DNA of 64,000 nt from NCBI RefSeq assembly GCF_004339745.1, contig NZ_SMGP01000001.1:3782001-3846000 (forward strand). Direction: 5' to 3'. The stretch comes from Paraburkholderia sp. BL9I2N2 (GTDB lineage: Bacteria > Pseudomonadota > Gammaproteobacteria > Burkholderiales > Burkholderiaceae). Positions 34,935 through 42,615 of this stretch are shown piece after piece (the first letter of the stretch is position 1; every line of letters starts with the position of its first letter). The notes below the pieces were generated by a model, which made no database searches, had not been told where the DNA came from, and worked only from the letters and a program-made list of their open reading frames with translations. The position numbers and the translations under genes are program-made.

Positions 34935-35687
34935 CTAGTTCGCGTGCCAGTCGCGTTGAAACGTTTCGGAATAGCTGTAGCGATCCGCCGGATGCACGCT
35001 GATGGTCAGCTCGACCACCTGCGCGCGCCGGTTCAGATAGCGGCGGCACAACCACAGCGCGGGCGAGCGCGGCTTCGCGTTCAAACGCTGCGCCAGCTTC
35101 GCCGGCAACGCGACCGCGCGGATTTCCTGCTGCACTTCGGCGATCTGCTCACCGAACTGCTTTTCGATCATCGTATAGATCGGCACGTGCGTCCGGCCGC
35201 TCAGGCCCGTCAACGAGCGAAACGCGGGGTGGATATACACCTCGGTGTGGCAGATCGGTTCGACACTCTCCGGCGACAGGCGAATGCCCTCGGCCAGCAG
35301 CCAGGTTTCGCCCGGCTTTGCGCCGAGGCGCTCGATCAGATCCGGGTCGTCGATCTCGACAGTCTGCGTCGACGCGATTTCCAATTCCGTGTCGGTCGTA
35401 TAACGGTGCAGATCGCTCAGGCGCTCCATCACCTGACGGTACGCGGTCTCGCTTTGCGTGGCTTTCACGCGGGTGCCGATGCCGGGCCGCCGGTCCACCA
35501 GACCACGCTGCTCGAGTTGCTTGATCGCCTGCCGCACCGTGAAGCGGCTCGCGCCGAACTGCTCGCAGAGCTCGAACTCGGTCGGCAGCAACGTACCGAT
35601 GGGAAACTGCCCGCCCTGAATCTCGTTCAGGAGCGTCTGTGCCAGTTGCATGTAGCGCGGCTGTTGCCCGAGGACTGTCGTGGCCAT
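34935..35687 (-). CDS. GntR-family regulator, HutC subfamily (UTRA domain)
   Basis: 250 residues from ATG 35687 (MATTVLGQQP); the frame runs open to 36281 but that part overlaps the CoA transferase and is rejected. The winged helix (about 10-75: LPTEFELCEQFGASRFTVRQAIKQLEQRGLV) is followed by a UTRA ligand domain (about 95-240), which defines the HutC branch. HutC proteins bind GT-N4-AC palindromes; such a site lies at 41683-41700 before the first gene of this cluster. It is therefore the likely local regulator, with a C5-dicarboxylate or its CoA ester as possible effector (inference). Confidence 0.92.
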   Translation of the reverse strand: MATTVLGQQPRYMQLAQTLLNEIQGGQFPIGTLLPTEFELCEQFGASRFTVRQAIKQLEQRGLVDRRPGIGTRVKATQSETAYRQVMERLSDLHRYTTDTELEIASTQTVEIDDPDLIERLGAKPGETWLLAEGIRLSPESVEPICHTEVYIHPAFRSLTGLSGRTHVPIYTMIEKQFGEQIAEVQQEIRAVALPAKLAQRLNAKPRSPALWLCRRYLNRRAQVVELTISVHPADRYSYSETFQRDWHAN

Positions 35688-35694
35688 CTGGATG

Positions 35695-35730
35695 TGCAAA
35701 AAAAGTGAAAGGGCGGACGGTTGCCCGCCC
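35695..35730 (-). terminator. Candidate intercistronic terminator before the GntR gene
   Basis: On the minus strand GGGCGG/CCGCCC arms (35730-35725 and 35716-35711) with an 8-nt loop are followed by TTTCAC and then a run of T ending just before the GntR start. The interrupted T-run makes it imperfect. It could lower expression of the regulator and the lyase relative to the genes upstream. Confidence 0.4.
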
Positions 35731-35734
35731 GGCC

Positions 35735-36925
35735 TTATTGCACCACACCCGCCTCCCTCAGCAAAGCGATCCTTTCCGCGCCGTAGCCCAGTTCGTCGAG
35801 CAAACGCTGCGTGTCCTGCCCGAGATCCGGCGCGGCGCGCGTCGGCAGGGGCTCGTCGATCCGCACCGGCGCGGCCACGCCGCGTACCTTGCCGAAGCGC
35901 GGGTGCTCGGCGTCCACCACGCATTCGCGTTCGGCGACGAAGGGATTCTCCAGCGCCTCCTTGACGTTGAACACCGGCGCGGCCGGCACGCGGCCGCCGA
36001 AGCGTTCGAGCCATTGCGCCGTGGTGGCGGTCGAGAGTACTGCGTCGAGTTCGGTCTGCACCAGCTCGCGATTCGCGAGGCGCGCCTGGAAGTTGCAAAA
36101 GCGCGGATCGGTTACCCACGATGGTTTGTCGATCACTTCGGCGAGCACGCCCCAGAACTTCTCCTTGTTGCACATCAGGAAGATCCAGCCGTCCTGCGTC
36201 TTGTACAACTGACTCGGCGTGAGCGACGGATGCGACGAGCGGTTCTCGCGCCCCGTCACCACGCCGCCGTTCAGATACCACGTCGCGACATAGGCGAGGT
36301 TATGCAGCGCGACGTCGAAGAGACTCACGTCGATATCGCGTCCTTTGCCCGAGGTCTTCGCATCCACGAGACCGGCGAGCAGCGCCATCGCCGCGGTCGT
36401 GCCGGTCATCAAGTCGATGATCGACAAGCCGAAGCGCGCCGGCGGGCTATCAGGCTCGCCCGTGACCGACAGATAGCCGGCCTCGGCTTGCATCAGATAG
36501 TCGTAGCCCGGCCATGCCGCGCGGCTGCCGCTGCGTCCGTACGCGGACAGATGCCCGCACACGATCTTCGGATTCGCCTCGCAAAGCTGCGCGTAAGTGA
36601 GCCCGAGTTTCGCTGGCAGATCGCCGCGCAGATTGTTGAACACGGCGTCGCTCTTCGCGACGAGGTCCAGCAGCACCGCGCGCGCTTCGGGCTTCTTCAG
36701 GTCGAGCGTCAGACTGCACTTGTTGCGATTGAAGGCTTCGAAGAAGTGACTATCGCCTTCGCCGAAGAAATATGGGCCGACCGCGCGGCCGACGTCGCCG
36801 CCATTGCTCGGATGCTCGATCTTGATGATCTCCGCGCCGAGGTCCGCGAGATGCTGGGTGGCGAAAGGCCCGGCGCCATATTGTTCGATGGCGAGCACGC
36901 GCACACCGGAAAGGGGCAAACTCAT
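35735..36925 (-). CDS. Class III (CaiB/BaiF) CoA transferase, probable itaconate CoA-transferase
   Basis: 396 residues, the normal family length. Hallmarks: GVRVLAIEQYGAGPFATQHLADLGAEIIKIE at the N-terminus, and the catalytic aspartate D171 in GLSIIDLMTG, which forms the aspartyl-CoA intermediate. GRDIDVSLFD follows. It moves CoA between carboxylic acids, commonly from succinyl-CoA. With a MaoC hydratase and a CitE lyase in the same cluster, activation of itaconate is the best guess; mesaconate, methylsuccinate or citramalate are alternatives. It overlaps the acyl-CoA dehydrogenase stop by ATGA, so translation is coupled. Confidence 0.88.
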   Translation of the reverse strand: MSLPLSGVRVLAIEQYGAGPFATQHLADLGAEIIKIEHPSNGGDVGRAVGPYFFGEGDSHFFEAFNRNKCSLTLDLKKPEARAVLLDLVAKSDAVFNNLRGDLPAKLGLTYAQLCEANPKIVCGHLSAYGRSGSRAAWPGYDYLMQAEAGYLSVTGEPDSPPARFGLSIIDLMTGTTAAMALLAGLVDAKTSGKGRDIDVSLFDVALHNLAYVATWYLNGGVVTGRENRSSHPSLTPSQLYKTQDGWIFLMCNKEKFWGVLAEVIDKPSWVTDPRFCNFQARLANRELVQTELDAVLSTATTAQWLERFGGRVPAAPVFNVKEALENPFVAERECVVDAEHPRFGKVRGVAAPVRIDEPLPTRAAPDLGQDTQRLLDELGYGAERIALLREAGVVQ

Positions 36926-38085
36926 ACCGGACTCCTTTCGATCAACTGTTTGGCGATGATGATCCGTTGCATCTCGTTGGTGCCTTCGCCAATCGTGAGA
37001 AGCGGTGCGTCGCGATACAGGCGCTCGACGTTGTATTCCTTCGAGTAGCCGTACGCGCCGTGAATGCGCATGGCCTCGATGCTGTTTTCCAACGCGGCTT
37101 CGGTCGCGAAGTATTTCGCCATGCCCGCCTCCATGTCGCAGCGTTCGCCGCGGTCGTACTTCTTCGCGGCGGCGTCGACCAGCAGGCGGCCCGCTTCGAC
37201 ACGCGTCGCCATCTCGCCGAGCTTCAACTGGATCGCCTGGTGCTCACAGATCGGCTTGCCGAAGGTTTTGCGCTGCTGCGAGTAGCTGACCGATTCATCG
37301 AGCGCGGCTTGGGCGACGCCGACGCCGCGCGCCGCGACATTGATGCGGCCGAGTTCGAGCCCGCCGAGTATCTGCTGCAGGCCCTTTCCTTCCACGCCGC
37401 CAATCAATGCATCGGTCGATACGTGATAGTCGTTGAACGACAACTCACAGGTATCGATGCCTTTGTAGCCGAGCTTTTCGAGTTGCCGGCTGACCTCGAA
37501 CCCCGGCCCTTTCTGCACCAGCAACAAACTCATCCCACGATGACGCGGCTGCGCGGTCGTATCCGTCTTCACCAGCAGCGCCAGCGTGTTGCCGTGCTTG
37601 CTGTTGGTGATCCACGTCTTGTTGCCGTTCACGACGTACTCGTCGCCGACGCGTTTGGCGGTCGTGCGAATGGCCTGCAGATCGGTGCCGCAATCGGGCT
37701 CGGTGAGACCGATGCCGCCGCGCCATTCGCCGGTGGCGAACTTCGGCAGATATTTGCTTTTCTGCTCGGGCGTGCCGTTGCGTTGCACCAGCATCGCGAG
37801 AATCAGATGCGAATTGATGATGCCGCTCACCGACATCCACACCCGCGAGATGCGCGCAACGATCTGCGCGTAGGTCCGGGTCGACAGACCCAACCCGCCA
37901 TACTCGGGATCGATGATGCAGCCGAATAGGCCCATCTCCTTCATCTTCTCGACGATCTCCGCCGGGTAGATATCGTCGTGATCGAACTTGTGGACGTAAG
38001 GACGCACCTCGGTTTCGAGAAAGCGGTCCAGCATGTCGAGAATCAGTTGATCGTTTTCCAGCGTGTCGAGTTCGGTTGCGGTCAT
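36922..38085 (-). CDS. Acyl-CoA dehydrogenase
   Basis: 387 residues from ATG 38085 (MTATELDTLEN) with AAGGA upstream; the frame is open to 38415 but that part overlaps the PrpD-like gene. The signature IGLTEPDCGTD matches the FAD-binding motif, RIHGAYGYSKEYNVERLYRDA is the C-terminal hallmark, and IGEGTNEMQR holds the usual catalytic-loop region. It is a soluble FAD enzyme that passes electrons to ETF. In this cluster it may act on methylsuccinyl-CoA or a related C5 thioester. Its relative in the Pseudomonas itaconate locus also has no proven role. Confidence 0.92.
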   Translation of the reverse strand: MTATELDTLENDQLILDMLDRFLETEVRPYVHKFDHDDIYPAEIVEKMKEMGLFGCIIDPEYGGLGLSTRTYAQIVARISRVWMSVSGIINSHLILAMLVQRNGTPEQKSKYLPKFATGEWRGGIGLTEPDCGTDLQAIRTTAKRVGDEYVVNGNKTWITNSKHGNTLALLVKTDTTAQPRHRGMSLLLVQKGPGFEVSRQLEKLGYKGIDTCELSFNDYHVSTDALIGGVEGKGLQQILGGLELGRINVAARGVGVAQAALDESVSYSQQRKTFGKPICEHQAIQLKLGEMATRVEAGRLLVDAAAKKYDRGERCDMEAGMAKYFATEAALENSIEAMRIHGAYGYSKEYNVERLYRDAPLLTIGEGTNEMQRIIIAKQLIERSPV

Positions 38086-38095
38086 GATGACGTCC

Positions 38096-39508
38096 TTAGG
38101 ATGCGGTGTGTCCGGCAAGCGTGTCCGCGAACGCGCGGGCCGGCCGTTCGTCGAGTTGCAATACGGCTTGGGCAATCTGTTCGGCGGCACTGCGCGAGAC
38201 GCTGCGCTGCGCGTTCGCGTAGAACTTGGCGACGATGTCGTCGTTGCTGACGGGCCGATCCGCGCAGCCACGATTGATCGCCTCCCGATGCGCGACGCGC
38301 GAGCCGTCGCTGCGTTCCACCACGACCTCGCCGGTGTAGTGGCGCGGGAATGTCGTGTCGGGATCGATTTCGTAATCGACTTTTTCGGCGAGTGCCAAGA
38401 CCGCCGGATCGGCAAGCGCGGCAGGTTCGAGTTCGTCGAGCGTGAAGCGGCCCTTGAGCAACGCGGTGGCGACGATGTACGGCACGCTGAATTGCGCGTC
38501 GTAGGCAGTTACCGGTTTGCGCTTCGCGTCGACCGGTTCGCACACGATTTCGACCGTGCCGCGCGGCACTTTGGCGATCACACGTTTGATCGAGTCGAGC
38601 TTTTCTGCCGAGAAGCGATGCTCGCGATGCAGCGCGATCGCCGCATCGGCGACTGCATGCGTGAAGTGACACGCCGGCAGCGGTTTGATTGCGACTTCGT
38701 CGATCTGCCACGTACTGCCGAGGCCTTCGGTGGCGAGCTGACGATCAGCCGCGTCGAGCGGCTTGCCGAGGTGGCTAGCGTATAAACCGAAGCGCCCTTC
38801 GTAAGCCAAACGCGGCCCAGTGAACCCGTGCTTCGCGAGCGTCGCGGCGGTGATGCCCGAGGCCGCCGCGAAACCGGGATGGGCGCGCTTGGTCCACGCG
38901 CCGTCTTCGAGGAATTCGAGGCTGCCGGCCGCCATCGACAGAACGATGCCTTGCGCGTGCGCCATGCGGGCTTCGTCGAGTTGCAGCAAACGCGACGCGG
39001 CAACCGCGCAACCGAACGCGCCGACTAGACCCGTCGGATGAAACCCGGCGTCGTGGAATCCGCCCTTGGCCGCCGATGCCACGCGCGTCGACACTTCCAT
39101 TGCGACGATGTACGCTGCCAGCAAGTCCGCGCCGCTCAGCCCGTCGCGGTCGGCGAGCGCGAGCACGCACGGCAATGCGCTGGTGGTCGAGTGAATGACG
39201 CCGCGTGAATGCGTGTCGTCGAAGTCGAGTCCGTGAATCAGCACGCCGTTCATCATCGCCGAGTCGCGCAAGGCGAGCCGCCGGCCGTAACCGATCACCG
39301 GCGAGGCACCGCTGCCGAGTTCGGAGAAAGCAGCGAGCGAGACATCCGCATACGGATAACCACGCGACGCGAACGCAATGCCGACAGCGTCGAGAATCAG
39401 ATGCTTGGCGCGCGTCTGCACGGCGCGCGGCACGTCGCGCAATTGCAGGCCCAAGCCGAAGCGCGCGTACTGATCGGACAGCGTGACGGAGGAATCGAGT
39501 GAAGTCAT
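38096..39508 (-). CDS. MmgE/PrpD family protein
   Basis: 470 residues. The MmgE/PrpD fold covers 2-methylcitrate dehydratase PrpD, cis-aconitate decarboxylase (CadA, mammalian IRG1/ACOD1) and related enzymes. Recognisable segments: LDAVGIAFASRG, HGLDFDDTHSRGVIHSTTSALP (active-site region), GFHPTGLVGAFG and KPLPACHFTHAVADAA. It lies 10 bp before the acyl-CoA dehydrogenase and 5 bp after the transporter. Being related to the enzyme that makes itaconate while encoded in an apparent itaconate-degrading cluster is notable. Dehydratase, decarboxylase or isomerase activity are all open. Confidence 0.9.
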   Translation of the reverse strand: MTSLDSSVTLSDQYARFGLGLQLRDVPRAVQTRAKHLILDAVGIAFASRGYPYADVSLAAFSELGSGASPVIGYGRRLALRDSAMMNGVLIHGLDFDDTHSRGVIHSTTSALPCVLALADRDGLSGADLLAAYIVAMEVSTRVASAAKGGFHDAGFHPTGLVGAFGCAVAASRLLQLDEARMAHAQGIVLSMAAGSLEFLEDGAWTKRAHPGFAAASGITAATLAKHGFTGPRLAYEGRFGLYASHLGKPLDAADRQLATEGLGSTWQIDEVAIKPLPACHFTHAVADAAIALHREHRFSAEKLDSIKRVIAKVPRGTVEIVCEPVDAKRKPVTAYDAQFSVPYIVATALLKGRFTLDELEPAALADPAVLALAEKVDYEIDPDTTFPRHYTGEVVVERSDGSRVAHREAINRGCADRPVSNDDIVAKFYANAQRSVSRSAAEQIAQAVLQLDERPARAFADTLAGHTAS

Positions 39509-39513
39509 GGGTT

Positions 39514-40899
39514 TTAACCTTGCTGGGTAGCGGGTAGCGAATCAGAGTTGGGGTCGAGGCTCGGCGAGATCTGCTCGAGCGCATGCTGATTGGTTTCCAC
39601 ACGCAGCAGCAGAATGCCGAACACCAGCAATGCGAGGATGCCGCTCACCATGGCCAGCACGCCGGACACGCCGAACGAGTTGTAGAGCAGCACCGCGAGA
39701 TACGGCGTGGTCATCGAGGCGGCACGGCCACATACACCTGCCGTGCCGGTGCCGCGCAGACGTAGTTCGGTCGGAAAGAGTTCGGGGATGTAGGCAAACA
39801 GACCGAGCGTGGTCACGGTGTAGATGCAGGTGATCAACACGAACCCGACGCTGCTGATCGCCCAGCCCGCATGCATGTTCGGATAGATGAAGCCGACCAC
39901 GATCGTGGCGATCGCGAAAATCACGAGACCACGCGCCCGGCCGATGCGGTCCGCACAGAAGAAGCCGACCAATGCGCCGCCCGGCGCGCCGAACGCCATC
40001 AGCGTGGTGAAGCCTAGCGATTGCACGATGGTGAGGCCTTCCTTGACGAAGAAGGTCGGCAGCCACGCAACAAAACCGTACACCGAGATATTCACGGCGA
40101 CCGCCGTGAGAATGGCGACCAGCGTGCGGCCGAGCATGGCCTGTGAAAACAGGGCGGAGAACGGCGCTTTCGGCACTTCGAGACTTTCGGTGCGTTCGAC
40201 CGGCGGCAACGGACCTTTCTGACGCTGGACCTCCTGCTCGATGGCGGCGACAGTGGCCTCGGCCTCTTCGCTGCGTCCGACCGATTCGAGCCAGCGCGGC
40301 GACTCCGGCATCCGGTGCCGCAGCACCCACACGATGATCGCGCCGACGCCGGCAATCGCGAACATATAGCGCCAGCCCAGATGCGGAATCACGACGTAGC
40401 CCACCGCCGTCGAGACCAGCAAACCGGAATTGATGATGAGCGCGAGCAGAGCGGTCCAGCGTCCGCGCGATGCGGGCGGGATGAACTCGCACAGGGTGCC
40501 CGCCGCGACCACCAGTTCGGCGCCGAGGCCGACGCCCATGATCAGCCGCAGCACGATCAGCCACATCATGTTCGGCACGAAGCACGCGGCAATCGACGCG
40601 AGGCCGAAGATCAGCAGGTTGGTCTGGTACGACGAGCGGCGGCCGAAGCGGTCGCCGAGATAGCCGGCAAACCCTGCGCCGATCAGCATGCCGAGAAACG
40701 TCACCGAGATGAATAGCGCGTTCAGCTTCAGATCCGAGAAGCCCGCTTTCACCATCGCGCCGAGCGCGCCGGCGGCGAGATAGATGTCGAAGGCGTCGAG
40801 AAAGGCGCCCGCGCTGATGAGCCCGAGAACCTTCCAGTGAAAGGACGCGATGGGCAGGCGATCGAGTCGCGCGCCCGAGTTGACGATACCGATAGCCAC
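39514..40899 (-). CDS. MFS transporter, sugar/aromatic-acid:H+ symporter-like
   Basis: 461 residues from GTG 40899, chosen because AAGGAG lies 7 nt before it; a start at ATG 40920 would put that ribosome site inside the gene. Twelve helices. Motifs: helix-1 GAFLDAFDIYLAAGALG (D-x-x-D region of the AAHS group), motif A GYLGDRFGRRSSY, a mid-loop PESPRWLESVGR and C-terminal IPELFPTELRLRGTG. This subgroup imports carboxylates and aromatic acids with protons. As the second gene of the cluster it is the likely importer of the catabolised C5-dicarboxylate, taking the place of the TRAP system of the Pseudomonas locus. Confidence 0.88.
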   Translation of the reverse strand: MAIGIVNSGARLDRLPIASFHWKVLGLISAGAFLDAFDIYLAAGALGAMVKAGFSDLKLNALFISVTFLGMLIGAGFAGYLGDRFGRRSSYQTNLLIFGLASIAACFVPNMMWLIVLRLIMGVGLGAELVVAAGTLCEFIPPASRGRWTALLALIINSGLLVSTAVGYVVIPHLGWRYMFAIAGVGAIIVWVLRHRMPESPRWLESVGRSEEAEATVAAIEQEVQRQKGPLPPVERTESLEVPKAPFSALFSQAMLGRTLVAILTAVAVNISVYGFVAWLPTFFVKEGLTIVQSLGFTTLMAFGAPGGALVGFFCADRIGRARGLVIFAIATIVVGFIYPNMHAGWAISSVGFVLITCIYTVTTLGLFAYIPELFPTELRLRGTGTAGVCGRAASMTTPYLAVLLYNSFGVSGVLAMVSGILALLVFGILLLRVETNQHALEQISPSLDPNSDSLPATQQG

Positions 40900-41086
40900 C
40901 TTTGTCTCCTTGGTGTGCATGCGGCCGCGCTAACGCTCGCCGCATCGTGACGCCTGTTCGGGCGTCGCCGGAATCCGCGCGCTGGCTGCTCTTGACGGCA
41001 GGTGGGCGCTGTTTTGCTGCTTGTCGTTCTCAGACTGCGGGTCTTCGACCCGAACACGCGGCGGTGTGCGCCGGACGACGCGTCAA

Positions 41087-41587
41087 TCAATCGCCGACAC
41101 CGTGCCCACGTGCCGGCACCAGCGCGCTGCGCACGAAATCCATGATCGGCGTGCCGTCCTGCTTGAACGCGCGGGTTTGCACGGTGACGATGCCCTGCCC
41201 CGGACGCGACTTCGATTCGCGCTTTTCGAGCACTTCGGATTCCGCATAGATCGTATCGCCGCAAAACACCGGGCCGGTCAGACGAATCTCTTTCCAGCCG
41301 AGATTGGCGATGGCCTTGCCGCTGACGTCGTTCACCGACAGACCCAGCACCACGGCAACCGTCAGACCGCTATTGACGAGCAGGCGGCCGAACTCGCTTT
41401 TGGCCGCGTAGGCGGCGTCGCAGTGCATCGGATGGAAATTCATCGTCAGCAGCGAGAAGTGGATGTTGTCGGCTTCGGTAATAGTGCGCCCTGGCCGGTG
41501 TTCGTAGATATCGCCCACCTGAAAATCTTCGAGGTAGCGGCCGTAGCTGGCGCGAATGCGCGTTTTGACTGCGACGTCGGACTCCAT
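41087..41587 (-). CDS. MaoC-like hydratase, probable itaconyl-CoA hydratase
   Basis: 166 residues from ATG 41587 with AGGAG 8 nt upstream; longer frame to 41644 rejected. Single hot-dog MaoC domain. The usual GDxNPxHxD catalytic motif appears as TMNFHPMHCD (about residues 48-57), so the catalytic aspartate of classical (R)-enoyl-CoA hydratases is replaced by asparagine while the histidine is kept. It is the first gene of the cluster, after a GntR-type operator. Proposed step: itaconyl-CoA to (S)-citramalyl-CoA (Ich/RipB type); mesaconyl-CoA hydratase is the alternative. Confidence 0.85.
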   Translation of the reverse strand: MESDVAVKTRIRASYGRYLEDFQVGDIYEHRPGRTITEADNIHFSLLTMNFHPMHCDAAYAAKSEFGRLLVNSGLTVAVVLGLSVNDVSGKAIANLGWKEIRLTGPVFCGDTIYAESEVLEKRESKSRPGQGIVTVQTRAFKQDGTPIMDFVRSALVPARGHGVGD

Positions 41588-41682
41588 GCCTGTCTCCTGT
41601 CGACCAGAGTTGGCGCTTTCGCGCCTTACTCTGGTCCCATGCAACTTGATTGCGGTTTCCGAGTGACTTATCGGTCTTTGTT

Positions 41683-41700
41683 ACTTTGTCCGTACAAAGT
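41683..41700. promoter_or_regulatory. Candidate HutC/GntR operator of the C5-acid cluster
   Basis: ACTTTGT-CCGT-ACAAAGT is a perfect 18-bp inverted repeat with the core GT-N4-AC that HutC-type GntR regulators recognise. It starts 96 bp upstream of the MaoC gene, the first gene of the cluster that also encodes a HutC-type regulator. Confidence 0.65.
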
Positions 41701-41800
41701 GTGATTCGAGTATTGTCGGCGGACGGGTGAATGTCAAGGCGACATTCCTGGAAAGGCCGATGATTGGCGGCAAATGCGCCGCTGAGGCACGCCAGGACTC

Positions 41801-41831
41801 ATGACCAGGTTTATCCCTGGCCTGTGGTCAT
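41801..41831. repeat. Nested inverted repeat
   Basis: Outer arms ATGACCA (41801-41807) and TGGTCAT (41825-41831) enclose inner CCAGG/CCTGG arms (41805-41809, 41816-41820). It could form a hairpin or be a second regulator site. No T-run follows, so it is not an intrinsic terminator. Confidence 0.4.
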
Positions 41832-41881
41832 GGGTGGGGAGCGACGTGTTGTCGGCTGAACTGTCTTATGGATGCGCCAAT

Positions 41882-41912
41882 AAAAAACCCCGCTGGTTGA
41901 GCGGGGTTTTTT
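41882..41912. terminator. Bidirectional intrinsic terminator downstream of ssb
   Basis: A perfect 13-bp stem (41882-41894 and 41900-41912) with a 5-nt loop has A6 on one side and T6 on the other, so it terminates on both strands. It lies 28 bp after the ssb stop on the minus strand and isolates ssb from the C5-acid cluster. Confidence 0.9.
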
Positions 41913-41939
41913 GCATCGATTCGGTGCGAGTGCGGATGA

Positions 41940-42479
41940 TTAAAACGGAATATCGTCATCCATCTCATCGAACCCACCGCCGGCCGGCGCGCTCGGACGG
42001 CTTGCACCACCACCGCCGCCACCGCTGCCACCACGCGCACCACCGCCCGACACCGCGCGGCCGCCACCACCGCCACCGCCGCTGCGCTCCGACGGTTCGC
42101 CACGGCTGTAGCCGCCTTCGTCGCCACCGCCGCCCATCGAACCGCCACGGCCACCCAGCATCTGCATCTGCTCGGCGACGATTTCCGTCGAGTAACGGTC
42201 GGTGCCGTCTTGCGCCTGCCACTTACGGGTGCGGATGCGCCCTTCCAGGTAGACCGACGAGCCCTTCTTCAGATATTCGGACACGATTTCCGCGAGGCGG
42301 CCGAAGAACGACACGCGGTGCCATTCGGTCGCTTCCTTCATTTCGCCGGACGCCTTGTCTTTGTACCGATCCGTCGTTGCAAGGCGGATGTTCGCCACTG
42401 CGTCGCCGCTCGGAAGATAACGGACTTCCGGATCGGCTCCGAGATTGCCGACGAGAATGACCTTGTTCACGGATGCCAT
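41940..42479 (-). CDS. ssb: Single-stranded DNA-binding protein
   Basis: 179 residues. The N-terminal OB fold (about 1-110: MASVNKVILVGNLGADPEVR, ATEWHRVSFFGRLAEI, GSSVYLEGRIRTRKWQ) is followed by a glycine-rich linker and the acidic tip DEMDDDIPF that recruits repair and replication proteins. It binds single-stranded DNA as a tetramer during replication, recombination and repair. The ssb-MFS-uvrA order is usual for Burkholderia. It ends at the strong bidirectional terminator at 41882. Confidence 0.97.
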   Translation of the reverse strand: MASVNKVILVGNLGADPEVRYLPSGDAVANIRLATTDRYKDKASGEMKEATEWHRVSFFGRLAEIVSEYLKKGSSVYLEGRIRTRKWQAQDGTDRYSTEIVAEQMQMLGGRGGSMGGGGDEGGYSRGEPSERSGGGGGGGRAVSGGGARGGSGGGGGGASRPSAPAGGGFDEMDDDIPF

Positions 42480-42615
42480 GAGTTTCTCCTGTTGATTCCG
42501 TTACGGGCGGCGCGGCAATACACGTTTTCGCGTTTCAGGGCCGGCAGGCCCGAGACCGGAACTGCGCCTCTGCCCGCCGCCGGGTGAGTTCTGGGTGTGT
42601 TCGGGATGCGCCGTA

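Larger units (their letters stand above)
41588..41939. other. Regulatory region between the C5-acid cluster and ssb
   Basis: 352 bp with no gene. From left to right it contains the putative GntR operator (41683-41700), a complex inverted repeat (41801-41831) and the terminator of ssb (41882-41912). The cluster promoter must lie here, but clear -35/-10 boxes were not identified. Confidence 0.65.

Noticed and set aside
35735..36281. Upstream extension of the GntR frame through the CoA transferase gene
   Set aside because: The winged-helix domain starts right after ATG 35687, and the extension has no family similarity and overlaps a well supported gene.
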